This document shows positions 11,915 through 22,452 of a stretch of DNA of 64,000 bases, piece by piece. Position 1 is the stretch's first letter; each line of letters opens with the position of its first letter. The position numbers and the translations under genes are program-made. A model generated the notes under the pieces. It worked only from the letters and a program-made list of their open reading frames with translations, was not told where the DNA came from and ran no database searches. The stretch spans positions 310,001 through 374,000 of the forward strand of contig JAKZHN010000028.1 in the NCBI GenBank assembly GCA_037179335.1, given 5' to 3'. This DNA comes from Cyclaneusma minus. Lineage: Eukaryota; Ascomycota; Leotiomycetes; Marthamycetales; Marthamycetaceae.

Positions 11915-13150
11915 TCATACAGGTCCCGACATAGTCTCCCTGAGTTCCGGCTCATCTTCCTCCACCACCGCGCCATCAGCACCAACAAGCACCGTAGCAG
12001 CTCCGATCGATCCCCTGTTGTGACTACTCGTCCGGAAAGGACTGGGCGTACTCGGCGTAGGGCTTCCGCAGAAAGCTCTTGACAACCTGCCTCCCGATTG
12101 CCCCTCACCCGGTGTAGGGCTTCTGCCAGAATTTATCGACATGACCGCCTCGTCGACGAGAGCAGACGCCACATGCGGCCTGCTGACATCCGCCGCGGTG
12201 ACGGCGTCCTCCGGCGGATCAAACAGCGCCGCCTCATGGTCATCCAAGTCTTGGCCCGGGTTCGCCGTCTCGTACTCGACGGTCTTCATCAGACGGAAGA
12301 AGCCAAAGGCGAGGAGGGTACCTAGGCAGGGGCCGAGCCAGTAGATCCAGTGGTAGCCGTCGAAATGGCCGTTGACGACGGCGGGGCCGAAGGAGCGCGC
12401 GGGGTTGAGACTGCCGCCGGTGAAGTAGACGCCGCAGAGCTCGCAGACGAAGAGGGCGAGGCCGATGCCGACGGGGGCGAGGAAGGTCGCTTTGTGCTTC
12501 TCGGCGGCGAGCATGAAGACGACGAAGACTAGCTCGGCGGTTAGGAACATCTCAATGAAGAGGCCCTGAACTACCGTAGTGGTGGAGCCGAGGGTGGTCG
12601 ATACATTCAGAGGGCCGGGGAAGAGTCCGTAGACGACGCCGGCAGCGGTAATGGCAGCGGTCATCTGAGCGATGAAGACTACGAATGCTCGGCGAGGTTT
12701 GACGGCACCGATGAGCAAAAGACCAAGAGTTACCTAGATGACATCAGCAATTGGTGGGTGATTACGCGGAGAGGGGAAACTCACGGCAGGGTTGAAAAGC
12801 CCGCCAGATATCCTGAAAAAGGCCCAAACATTAACCACAAGCGAGAAACCAAATGCTAGGGAAATGTACGACAGATTGCTGGTGTTGGGCAATTGGGTCA
12901 ATGAGTTCAAATCGACGGTGTTCGCCGTTGACGGAGCGCTCGCGTTGGCAACTTGTGTTGCAGCGAAGGCCATGAACAGGAACATGAAGGTGCCGCCAAA
13001 CTCGCCACAGAAGGCAATGAACTCATTGCGAACCCAATTAGGTACGAAGGCCAAATGTTTGAGACGGCGCTCGGGATGCCGATGTTCTTTGACTTCTTTG
13101 CCATTCTCTGGTGACTTGTGCCACCGCGGCAGTAGGGAGGAGCCCGGCAT
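11915..13150 (-). CDS. Aquaporin (MIP family water channel)
   Basis: Two exons (13150-12785, 12733-11915; 51-bp intron GTGAGT...CTAG), 394 aa. The intron falls exactly after the first NPA box and splices to give FNPAVTLGLLLIG. The second box is GGSLNPARSFGPAV. Six hydrophobic helices are visible. Arg after the second NPA with Ser rather than Asp (NPARS) points to an orthodox water channel rather than a glycerol facilitator. In the fifth helix the usual pore His appears as Glu (CELCGVY). The N-terminal cytosolic part is basic, and the C-terminal tail of about 130 residues is Ser/Pro-rich and acidic. An upstream in-frame region begins at a TTG, so I start at the ATG at 13150 (MPGSSLLPRW). Located at the plasma membrane by family knowledge. 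Confidence 0.9.
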
Positions 13151-14423
13151 TTTGCAAGAAGAACAGCACGCTGCCAAATGACGGAATATGGTACAGAGAA
13201 GGCAAGTGCAAATATCGATGGACCCAGAGGACAGATGAGGTTATTCAGACAACAAGCTTCTGTCGTCCGCACGGCGTGAAGACACGCATAGTCGACGAGG
13301 TTTGGCAAAAATGGTTGTACGGCACGAAGGAAGAGATGTAAGGCTGTAAGCTTACAGAAAAAGGAAAACACACATGTACATGTAGTCGAAGAGAGGAATT
13401 GATGACGACACCTACCTAGTTCGAGTCGACGATCTATAAAGAGAGCCGTTGTGCCGTTACCGTACTTACGGAAGCGGACTTCTGGTTAAAACTCGCGCAA
13501 AACTTTAATTGAGGACTTCGTGAACCACGCCCCCTTTCTCCCAACCCATTTCCTAGAAAGAGGGCGATTTCGACTAGAGTATTTAATTTCAAGATCAGTA
13601 ACCGCTAGCAGGGTATAATGGCTGTGCCATGCCGGTTAGATCGCTCGCTAAACAGCTTTTAAAAGTTTTTGGATAGAATTACTCGTTTTTATATATTTTT
13701 GGGGCCCGTGCCACCCCTTTAGCGGTTACCAATCTTGCAATTAAATGGTACTCTAGTTGAAATCGCCCCCTCTCCTGAGAAGGGGTGGGAGAGAGCGGCG
13801 CAGTTTACGGAGTCCTCAATTAACTGCCACCACCAGGGGTGAGCAGAAGAGGCCGCGACAATAAACATTGAGATTTGAGAGTTCGAGGGCCCAAGAGGGT
13901 TGCAAGCATGCGATCGCAGGGGTGTCATAACGGTTTTGGTGATGTCTGGAGGAGGCTGGAGTTCGTGCATAGAATTGGCTTTGGGTCGTGGTCGTGCCGG
14001 CTGGAACTAGCTACCCGACCCCTAAAGCAGCCACAGGGGGGCTGGATTGACAATCGGGAATTGCTTGGTTCACCACATAGGAAAGCGTAAAAGAGCAGAT
14101 TTCAAATCCCTTGTCGAAGTCAACGCCGTGGCCAGAGCGCTCCCGAGGATTCGGTCGGTACTTTGGGGGACCGGGCCAGCAAATGATCTTGTTGTGTTCC
14201 GCAACTCTCTCGGTGACAGCTTTTTCTCAAATCTCTGGAATCGGCGGGGTCTCGAGAGGCGACGATGGAAAATGAACATGAAGCCACGGGTGACATCGGT
14301 TCGCGTATAGTGCTACTACCCGGCACTGATGATAGTATTATCCATTCCTGACATCAACTCGTTATACGATTTTGTCTAAGCCACCAAACTCCCGCAGTCC
14401 CAGTATGATACATCGCGAAACCT
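13151..14423. other. Aquaporin promoter side and RPA43 3' flank, with a MITE
   Basis: No protein gene recognised. It holds the inverted-repeat element at 13505-13823. The rest shows nothing I can name. Confidence 0.5.
13505..13823. mobile_element. MITE-like element: 311 bp with long (about 115 bp) terminal inverted repeats and TTAA flanks
   Basis: The left arm (13505-13620, beginning TTAATTGAGGACT) and the reverse complement of the right arm (13823-13708) align almost end to end. Shared blocks include GAGGACT, GGGCGATTT, ACTAGAGTA and GGTAACCGCTA (AGTAACCGCTA on the left), at roughly 80-85% identity by eye. Both ends sit at TTAA, which could be a piggyBac-type target duplication, though TTAA is palindromic and could belong to the repeat itself. 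The loop of about 85 bp is AT-rich and noncoding, so the element is non-autonomous. Confidence 0.8.
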
Positions 14424-15416
14424 TCATCCAAACTTTGGCTTGCGCTTTTCCAGCACAGCCGCTTCTGGTGGAATTACAACCGGCTCGCCCAAGGCAGTAG
14501 CACCAAGCGCTTTTGCGCCTCCTAGCCGCCTCCCCACATTCTCCTTATTCCGCCTGGAGTTCTGAACCTCCTTCTCCAGTAATGCCTTCTCTTCATCGGG
14601 TTCCAGCATGGTTCCCACGATAGTCAGGAAACTCCTCTGATGGTCCTGGCCCGTTTCGATCTCCTTGACCCTGAATTGCAGCTGGCCCTTGACCCTCTTT
14701 CCTTCTCCGGTCACGAAATGACCAAGATGGCTCTCCCCGTCCTCTTCCTCCTCGTCGTCCGCCGCTGTCTCTTCTGCTTGTCCTGGCCCAACCCATTTCC
14801 AGTCTCGTGGTAGCCTGTCTCTCGAGATGCTTGCACTGAATAGATTCCAGCACACCAAACCAATGTGGCCCTCGTTCTGCAGATTCACGAAACCCTCGAG
14901 CGTCACTCCCTTGTCTGGCTTGAAAAGTAGAAATTCAGCCGTGACCCATGCCCAACTAACGGCGTATTCGTCGATGTTAATGAGTTTAGATAAATCGGCG
15001 TCGTTGCCAAAGGGCTGCTCTGCCATGCGAGGATTCGAGTAGGAGAGGACGACACCGGAGAGAGGCTGATAGTACTGGAGGATTAATGGCGACAGGTGTT
15101 CGGCGCATATGCCTTCGAGGGGACAGCGCTGCAGCATGGGCGAGAGAGGGAGGAAGAGGGAGGCGGTTTGGAGGTGGAATGGAGAGTCGCCGGCCGAAGA
15201 TACGGGGGCCTTCTGAACGGCAATGGCTTGCGAAGGCGTCGCAGCTGCATCGGCTGGATCCTTCTCAGGTCTGTGTTTCTTCGACTTGCGCGCCGAGTCT
15301 TCGCCGTGGTCTCGTTTGCGCTTCTTCTCGCTGTTCGTGGCATTTTTGGAGGATTTGTCTTTGTGGGATTTGGATTTCGAGGCTTTGGGCGCATCGGCGG
15401 CCATCTCGATTGACAT
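14424..15416 (-). CDS. RPA43: RNA polymerase I subunit Rpa43
   Basis: Single exon, 330 aa. Rpa43 with Rpa14 forms the Pol I stalk (counterpart of Rpb7-Rpb4) and binds Rrn3 for rDNA initiation. The N-terminus is a Lys/Ser-rich tail (KSKSHKDKSSKN, KKRKRDHGED). Then comes the stalk fold: FHLQTASLFLPLSP, LEGICAEHLSPLILQYY, VLSYSNPR, an S1/OB-like part (VSWAWVTAEFLLFKPDKGVTLEGFVN, HIGLVCWNLFSASI), an acidic loop (about ADDEEEEDGE) and a conserved FVTGEGKRVKGQLQF strand. The frame continues upstream without an ATG. I start at 15416 (MSIEMAADAP); the ATG five codons on is an alternative. It diverges from DBP5. Confidence 0.92.
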   Translation of the reverse strand: MSIEMAADAPKASKSKSHKDKSSKNATNSEKKRKRDHGEDSARKSKKHRPEKDPADAAATPSQAIAVQKAPVSSAGDSPFHLQTASLFLPLSPMLQRCPLEGICAEHLSPLILQYYQPLSGVVLSYSNPRMAEQPFGNDADLSKLINIDEYAVSWAWVTAEFLLFKPDKGVTLEGFVNLQNEGHIGLVCWNLFSASISRDRLPRDWKWVGPGQAEETAADDEEEEDGESHLGHFVTGEGKRVKGQLQFRVKEIETGQDHQRSFLTIVGTMLEPDEEKALLEKEVQNSRRNKENVGRRLGGAKALGATALGEPVVIPPEAAVLEKRKPKFG

Positions 15417-15909
15417 GATGTGCGTACAGGGCGAGAAGTTGTCGCAGGTCTGGCTGTGAATATGGATTTGATTGTCTTGAAAGTTCGACTGAACCCGAAA
15501 AATCGAGCACAGGCGCCGGCGAAACGTACGGCCGCTCCGCTCGTTTGCCCCGCCAAAAAAGCTGGGGGAACCGAGAAGCCGCCCGCGCCAGCTCCAGACC
15601 TGCGAGCTACTAAGCTGCCTGTCAAGCACATATCAAACGCCTCAGAAGTCCTCTGAATTATTTGGCGGCCTCGCAACCTGCCAATATTTCTGCCTGTCCT
15701 CAGCAAGGCTTCACCTTCCTCCAAGCAAGCCAGGCACTACTGTAGGCAGCGGCGCGCCCTCCGTCGTCTTCTGCCACCCCGCCGCTTGCGACCTCTTTCG
15801 TCTGCGACAACCTCATTCCACGAGTGTTGACAAATCCCCTCTATCGCAAGCCTGGCCTGCGCATACCTCTGCCAAACACTCAAACCACCCAAATTCACTA
15901 ACAGACACC
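15417..15909. promoter_or_regulatory. Bidirectional promoter region of RPA43 and DBP5
   Basis: A 493-bp spacer separates the two divergent starts. No clear TATA box; the sequence is CT-rich before the DBP5 ATG (CACTAACAGACACCATGA). Confidence 0.5.
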
Positions 15910-17373
15910 ATGAATCCCTCCGCGCAATCATGGGCCGACGAGACTGCGGCAACTGCTCCCGCGGCCGGGCAGCCAATGCTCGATGAGGAAGAGCTGGAGG
16001 TCGAGGTGAAGCTGAGCGATCTGCAAGCTCAGGAAGGCAATCCCTTGCACTCCATCACCACCTTCGACGAGCTGGGACTGTCCCCAGAAATCCGAGCAGG
16101 CATCACCGACATGGGTTTCAGATCGCCCTCGAAGATCCAGGAGAGGGCCTTGCCACTGCTTCTCAGTGACCCGCCTCGCAACATGATTGCACAGTCGCAG
16201 TCGGGCACTGGAAAGACGGCGGCTTTCGTCATCACCATCCTCTCCCGAGTCGACTTCAACAAGCCGATCCCTCAGGCTCTCGTACTTTCGCCCAGTAGAG
16301 AATTGGCTCGCCAGATTGAGGGCGTCATCAAGATGCTTGGCCGTAACATTACCAATCTGTCCACGCAAGCTGCAATTCCAGGCGCAGTAGAGCGCGGTCG
16401 AAGCATCGAGGCCGCCATCGTCGTTGGTACTCCTGGAACTGTTATGGATCTGGTGAAGCGTCGGCAACTCGACTCCCGTGAAATGAAGGTTATTGTCCTG
16501 GACGAAGCCGACAACATGCTTGATCAACAAGGTCTGGGAGAGCAATGCGTTCGTGTGAAGGGGTGAGTTACGCTGTCCCTCTCTGAATCCGAGACGCTGA
16601 CTTTCGTGTAGTATGCTGCCGCGGACTATTCAAACCTTGCTGTTCTCAGCCACCTTCCCCGAGAAAGTCATGTCTTATGCACAAAAGTTCGCTCCGAGCG
16701 CCGTCGAACTCACGCTCCCACAAAGGGACCTCACAGTCAAAGGTATCTCGCAGATGTACATGGATTGCCCAGGAGATGAAGGCAAATACGAATACCTCTG
16801 CAAGCTTTATGGTCTCATGCAAGTTGCCTCGTCAATCATTTTCGTCAAGGTATGATGCATATCGCCATTGATGCCAGGGAACGTGATACTAACAGTACCT
16901 TGCAGAAACGTAGTACGGCCGACGAGATCCAGAAGCGAATGGAGCTGGAAGGCCACAGTGTTGCTGTTCTTCATGGAGCGTACGAGGGTCAAGACAGAGA
17001 CGCTGTCATTGACAGATTCAGGAATGGAGAGGCAAAGGTGCTCATCACGACGAACGTCTTGGCTCGAGGAATCGATGTGCAGACTGTCTCCATGGTCATC
17101 AACTACGATATCCCCATGAAAGGCAGATACGACGACGAACCCGACATGGAGACATACCTCCACCGAATCGGACGCACTGGTCGGTTTGGAAAGGTCGGAG
17201 TCAGTATCAGCTTTGTCTTCGACAAGAAAAGCTTTCACGCCCTTGAACAGATCGTCCAATTCTACGGAATTGACCTGGTCAAGCTCCCGAGCGACGACTG
17301 GGACGAGTGCGAGAGGATCATTATGGCAATTACCAGCTCCTCCCGGGCCGGTGCGAACTTCAAGAACTCGTAG
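15910..17373 (+). CDS. DBP5: DEAD-box ATP-dependent RNA helicase Dbp5
   Basis: Three exons (15910-16562, 16612-16849, 16906-17373; introns of 49 and 56 bp, the second with a CTAAC branch site), 452 aa. Dbp5 remodels mRNPs at the cytoplasmic face of the nuclear pore with Gle1-IP6 and acts in translation termination. Visible motifs: Q motif (FDELGLS..KIQ, residues 52-77), Walker A SQSGTGKT (96-103), PSRELA (128-133), DEAD (198-201), SAT (230-232), ARGIDV, and HRIGRTGRFG in the C-terminal RecA fold. The GVSISFVFD strand and IDLVKLPSDDWDECE end are Dbp5-specific, as is the GRYDDEPDMETYLHRIGR insertion. Length fits the family (about 480). Confidence 0.95.
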
Positions 17374-18677
17374 GGAGTTGTCGGCTGAAGGATATGGACG
17401 AGCGAGGGACTGGGAATTGAGCGCATCTCGTGAGAAGATCAAAAGCGGGCGTTTTGCGAGGCATTTGAAGTTAACCTACAAAGGCAACATCACAAGCGGG
17501 ACAATCATGGCTTTGGTATCTCGAGAGCGAAGCAGAAGCGCTTCTATTGTCCCAATCAGTTAGACGCGGCTTTTGCCATGCCAATGGAAGGAAAACTCAG
17601 ATCTGTTCATAGCCGACATTTCTACGTGTACCACTGCTAGGACGCTCGAATCGCTCTCTTTCCATGGAAACACTACCACTGGGCGTATGGCTAACGATAG
17701 GCTTCGACAGGGCATGCTTCTGCAAGTGAAGAGTGAAGAGTAAAACGCATGCGACTGGTCAACCAATGGAAAACGTCAGGGCTCTGCAATGCACTCTGAT
17801 GCTTGTCACCGCGTCGCTTCGAGTGTGTCTGGCGCCCAGCTACCTAAGTTGCTTACTGCCCACCGAGTAAATACAAGCTAACAATTCAAGTTATTTTAGG
17901 AACACACAAAGTAATACTTCCTCGAGCGATTGCAAATAATCGAATCCAAATAATCGGAAAAGCCATACTGCTTGGGAACAAGTTCAGTAGTACAAGACAG
18001 CTGCGAGTGGTGTTCGTGAGTTGCAGTGGTGAGCCATCCCTGTCTGCCGCCAGCGATTGTTTCTTCCACTCCAAACTTAGCCGCCGACTCACAACAACCA
18101 GTCAGCTACGCGCTGATGGAGCCTGCAAGCCGACCTAATACTGTGCGAGTGTCACGACAGCGCCTATATGCAGTCTCTGGACTGCTGGCCCTGCATCCTC
18201 TGGTGAAAAGGATGACGTTCGGATGGCCAAGGGTCGTCCGAAGCCTTGTTGCCCAAAATAACTCCCGGCAGCGTCCTCTCGTGAAGCCGTGATAGGACTT
18301 TTCTACTTTTGTGACCACTACGCTGGTCCGACTCTTCTTTTCCTTTCCTACTTCTCGACCGCTTTTTCGACCTCGTCGTCGCTTCTCCATTATGTTCAAT
18401 TGAAGCGTCGTTTCCTTGTTTCCTTGCTTGTACCTCATATATCCTTTTAATAATGCGAAGACGCTGGCCGTCGCACACATGCAACTAATCTTCCTTTCCA
18501 TTCTGGTGAGTCCGTCCGGAATACTCCTGGGCCGTCATATTTTGGGACTACATAGCCCCCATCCTACAGATTTACAAGGCCGGATGTTGTTCTTTCCAGC
18601 CTTGCAGATGCTGCAAAGATAGATTGAGGAGAGTTACCTAACTTGTATGTTTGCTAACACTTGTTTCGACAGTTCTC
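17374..18677. other. DBP5 3' flank and promoter/leader of the CFEM gene
   Basis: No protein gene recognised. The right end carries a probable 5'-UTR intron (18506-18672), listed separately. Confidence 0.5.
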
Positions 18678-18680
18678 ATG
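18479..18680 (+). promoter_or_regulatory. Probable spliced leader with an uORF overlapping the CFEM-gene start
   Basis: An ATG at 18479 opens nine codons that end at a good donor (GTGAGT at 18506). The first good acceptor, ACAG at 18669-18672, joins it to TTCTCATGA. The spliced uORF is then 11 codons long and its TGA overlaps the main ATG as ATGA. This layout can support reinitiation. The intron is inferred, not proven. Confidence 0.4.
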
Positions 18681-21600
18681 ACAATGGCACTGCTACCGCC
18701 CAGTCTTCTCTGGTTAATCTTTGCCTACTCGCATACCGGCTGGGCCTCGTCCTCGTCCTCGTCAGGATCTTTCACTTTGTCATCTCAGATCAAAGACTTC
18801 GTGCCTCCATGTGCAAGAGTCTGCTTCGAGTCCTTTCTCCAAGCCAACTTTCCGGCTTCCGTTTGTTCAGAGAGCCCGAGTTTGGAATGCCTTTGCTCGC
18901 ATAATTCTACGTCGGGATTCACCGTGGGAGAGGGAGCTCTCGAATGCATTGTTGGAGAAGATGATGTTGGCTTTTGTCATGGGGGTGACGCCAGTCAAAA
19001 GGTGGCCGAGTCTGCCTATTCAATGTGCGATGGCGAGCCCAGTGCCTTGCCAAGGACACATGTTACTCTTACCGCTACCCTCCTTATCGAAACAACAGCC
19101 TCCAGCATAGTGGTGGTACCTCAACATACTACAACATCTTCCTCCACAAAATCGAACACTTCTACGAAAAGCACCGGCAGCTCCTCCTCATCTTCTTCGT
19201 CGTCGCTTTCATCGGCTTCATCATCGTCTTCCAGAACCACATCGTCCAAAACTACATCATCTACTGCAAGTAGCCAGACTACTTCAAAATCTTCTTCCGT
19301 TTCTTCCGTTTCCTCTTTGTCTTCTGCATCGACAACGGCGTCATCATCGAGTACATCAGTCATAGCAGCCTCATTGACTGCAACAACATCTGCAGCCGCT
19401 ACTGCAGCAGCTTCTTCTTCTAGCGGCTCCTTGACATCAGGTCAAGTAGCTGGAATAGCGGTCGGGAGCGTCGCCGGAGTAGCCCTCGCAGGGGCCATCT
19501 TAATATGTATAATGTGTATACGACGAAAGAGAAAGAATCGACCCGAGAGAGACAGTGATCTTCTTCCATTCCAAAACGACTCTACGAATAGTTTGGAACG
19601 AGCAATCACGGTGCATCAGGAGAAGACACAGGGTCTGCGGGCAGTTGGGGGAAACGCAGGACCTATCAGGCCTGTCGAAAATGGGAACCGAATGCCAGGG
19701 ACAGTGTCGCCTCCTGTTCCACGTCGGATGTCAACGGACCCTTATATGTTCTCGAGGACCAGCATCAGACCCGATGACATCGGACTAGCAATCTCTCCAG
19801 ATACGACTTTGGCTCAGACCCCCGTACCCCAGAAGCAGAGTCGGCGATCATCCAAGTTATTACCGGAAAAACCAGTCTTGACATTGCAAGTTCCTGACTC
19901 CGGCAACCCCTTGAAGTCATTTCCGAGTTTTCCATTGCCACCTCAAAACAACCCAGCTCAACGCTCGACCGCCCGCGCTGTCCCTCCCGCAAGCAGGGAA
20001 AGCAACGCGACACAATTTGAGGACGACACGCCATTTACTGCAAGTGCCAGTGCTCACAGCTATGGTCGCCGACGTTCTGATGGGTTTGTTCGAGGCTCTA
20101 TGGGTAACGACGACCCATTCTATCCATCTGAACCCGTACCGAGAATGCCAATGCCACCACCAAAGGTCTACGTCACTCCAGAAGACCGTCCCTCGCAACC
20201 TGTGGAACAGAGTACACCACAACAAAACCTGCGGCCTATTACAAACATCACAAACACTTCCAGCGTATATTCAGAACAGCCCTATCTGTCCAACAACAAC
20301 CGCAGTCACATCAGCAACGGCATCATCTACCCCTATCCCCTATCACGTGCCGCGCGTCAGGCATCCAGCAAATGTCTCACAACCAGTACTGGCGGACGTG
20401 CTTCCCTTGCTAGTTCTCGGACTTCTTTCGATAGTCTAGAATCCGCCAACGATCCCGAAGGGCCCTTGAGCGCTGAACCCAAGACTGCAGGAACAGATTT
20501 ATCTCCTGTTGCCGAGTCCCCCGCCTCAGGAAGATCACCAGTCACATATCCGAAAATCCCAGGCCGCTTAGGGACGACAATAAAGGCCATTCCCCCGCCT
20601 CCACAGCCGGCCTTCCAGCCATGGCGGGTAGCAGAATTGAGGGCACAGAGGGCTAGGGAACAAAACCAGGCGCAGCAAAACAGCTATCCTCCGACGAGGC
20701 AAGAGCCAAATCAATACCCCGTGTCACCTCAAAGCCAGGGGCAAATGCGGTATCCTCCCCAAAGCCAACATGAGCGGAACCAATATCAATATCCCGCTCC
20801 ACCTCAGAGGATTCTAAACTATACACCCCCGGTTCCGTCTAGTAACGACTTGAAACCTGCGCCACTACGGTATCCCGTTCGCCCCGAGTCGCAAGACAAT
20901 AACATATACAACACACTCCCCTCGCAACGAAACTCAATAGCACGCCCTCTACAGCCACAACCCCCGTATCAGAACCAACAAGCATACCCCCGCCCCTTAA
21001 ACCGCACTTCCTTCCAACGCCCACCCCAACCCTACCAGAACCAGTCATACGCCTACCCAGTCGCACCACCACCCCGCCAGCCCCCATCCCAATTCCCCCA
21101 AAAGCAGTCCTACCAAGCAGCTTCTCCTCCAGCTCAACAACCCCCACAGTCCTTCCCCCAACCTCCTGCGCAAGCTCCGGCCCCTATCCCCAAATCCCCC
21201 CCTCATCTCCAACCCTTCCACCTCCCCATCCCCCCTCGCTCCGACTCCGCAGCCAGCAACCACACAACCGCCACATCCAACACCACCACTTCCAGCCTCC
21301 TAGCCAAGCGCCTCGGCCCAGAAAAAGCCTCTGCCCTAAAACTAGCCGACAAAGAAGAGGAAAACCGCCGCTGGCACGTGCTCAAAGATGCCGACATCGC
21401 CGCGGCAAAATCTGCTGGGTGGCGGCCGAGACTTGTTGGTCAACCTACCAACACCAACTCTACCAACAACGCCAACAATGTAAACACGGCGGAGGGATAT
21501 GATAGTGGATATGATTCTGTGCGCAGGAATGAGAGGAGGAAAAGCAGGTTTGCAACTGGGCAGGAGAAAATGTACAATCCCAGGGATGGGAGGGCTAGTG

Positions 21601-21794
21601 TGGACGTCTATGGGAATGGTGGGACTGGGGACGGGTTTTTGGAGGCGATGACGAGTCCAGCGTTGACTACGCCACGGTTTGTGGAGGTGAGGGGTGGGAT
21701 GGCGGGACGACAGGAGTTGCCGGGGACGCCGGGGTGGGTGCCGAGGTTGACGCCGACGAGGAGGGGGGATGAGCTGTATCTGGATGTGCAGTAA
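18678..21794 (+). CDS. CFEM-type single-pass membrane protein with a long Pro/Gln-rich cytoplasmic tail
   Basis: One coding exon, 1038 aa. A signal sequence (MTMALLPPSLLWLIFAYSH) precedes a domain with eight Cys in CFEM order: PPCARVC, SVC, ECLC, LEC, GFC, SMC. Next is a Ser/Thr-rich mucin-like stalk (about residues 160-260). A transmembrane helix (GIAVGSVAGVALAGAILIC) follows, then a basic stop-transfer (RRKRKNR). The tail of about 740 residues is disordered, rich in Pro, Gln, Asn and Tyr, with a conserved-looking helical patch (LAKRLGPEKASALKLADKEEENRRW). CFEM proteins act in haem/iron uptake, adhesion or as surface sensors. The stalk-TM-long-tail layout favours a sensor or scaffold, which is inference. 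The frame extends nine codons upstream but begins at TTG, so the ATG at 18678 is used. Confidence 0.8.
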   Translation: MTMALLPPSLLWLIFAYSHTGWASSSSSSGSFTLSSQIKDFVPPCARVCFESFLQANFPASVCSESPSLECLCSHNSTSGFTVGEGALECIVGEDDVGFCHGGDASQKVAESAYSMCDGEPSALPRTHVTLTATLLIETTASSIVVVPQHTTTSSSTKSNTSTKSTGSSSSSSSSSLSSASSSSSRTTSSKTTSSTASSQTTSKSSSVSSVSSLSSASTTASSSSTSVIAASLTATTSAAATAAASSSSGSLTSGQVAGIAVGSVAGVALAGAILICIMCIRRKRKNRPERDSDLLPFQNDSTNSLERAITVHQEKTQGLRAVGGNAGPIRPVENGNRMPGTVSPPVPRRMSTDPYMFSRTSIRPDDIGLAISPDTTLAQTPVPQKQSRRSSKLLPEKPVLTLQVPDSGNPLKSFPSFPLPPQNNPAQRSTARAVPPASRESNATQFEDDTPFTASASAHSYGRRRSDGFVRGSMGNDDPFYPSEPVPRMPMPPPKVYVTPEDRPSQPVEQSTPQQNLRPITNITNTSSVYSEQPYLSNNNRSHISNGIIYPYPLSRAARQASSKCLTTSTGGRASLASSRTSFDSLESANDPEGPLSAEPKTAGTDLSPVAESPASGRSPVTYPKIPGRLGTTIKAIPPPPQPAFQPWRVAELRAQRAREQNQAQQNSYPPTRQEPNQYPVSPQSQGQMRYPPQSQHERNQYQYPAPPQRILNYTPPVPSSNDLKPAPLRYPVRPESQDNNIYNTLPSQRNSIARPLQPQPPYQNQQAYPRPLNRTSFQRPPQPYQNQSYAYPVAPPPRQPPSQFPQKQSYQAASPPAQQPPQSFPQPPAQAPAPIPKSPPHLQPFHLPIPPRSDSAASNHTTATSNTTTSSLLAKRLGPEKASALKLADKEEENRRWHVLKDADIAAAKSAGWRPRLVGQPTNTNSTNNANNVNTAEGYDSGYDSVRRNERRKSRFATGQEKMYNPRDGRASVDVYGNGGTGDGFLEAMTSPALTTPRFVEVRGGMAGRQELPGTPGWVPRLTPTRRGDELYLDVQ

Positions 21795-22452
21795 GGGCTT
21801 GCTTTTGGAAGTCTGTATCTGGAGATGTCTATGGTCTTCCGTCTGTGCGTTGTTTTGAAGACGGTTTTTATTTTGATGTTGGAGAATGGAAAGATTGTTT
21901 AGCCCGGCATGGCTGTATTGTATTTGCATATACGGCGCAAGCGTCTGAAGGAAGGTCCTGGCGGCTGGAGTTTGGGTGTGCTTCTGCGGCGTTTGCAGGA
22001 ATGGGATTCCAAGTTTGGACATCAGATCATCATATGGAAGTTCTGTCTTCTTTGGAAACCGACAACAAAAGTGCGGATATAGAGCTACCTATATAACCAA
22101 TGTATTGGAATAAAAGCCCAATGGTCAAAATCGCAAATTGGTATTTCGGATGTCCACCGCGGTGATTGTGAAGAAGAACATCAACGTTTCTATAAAGGCT
22201 CCAACCTGAAGAAGTGTTTATGTGAGCAAAAAGTACGCAGAAAGGTTCATCCCCTGTATAGCTAGCAACCCAGCGCTTCGTGTCCAGCTCCGCCATTCTA
22301 TAAGCTGCGAGCCTTCGGGACCCCTAGGTGCGCTGCAAACCACTCCAACATTATCTCTTAGAGACGAGGCATGTCGCAACCCCTGGGACGTTTTGCTCGA
22401 TATTCTGAGCTCCCCGCCAGAATCGAACCGACCTTTGAATATTTCTATTCAA

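Noticed and set aside
13151..13177. Upstream extension of the aquaporin N-terminus (AACCSSCK)
   Set aside because: The extension begins with TTG and has no ATG; the ATG at 13150 is sufficient.
16807..17442. Minus-strand open frame opposite DBP5 exons 2-3
   Set aside because: It crosses a DBP5 intron, and the protein has no recognisable motif; the helicase motifs on the plus strand explain the sequence.
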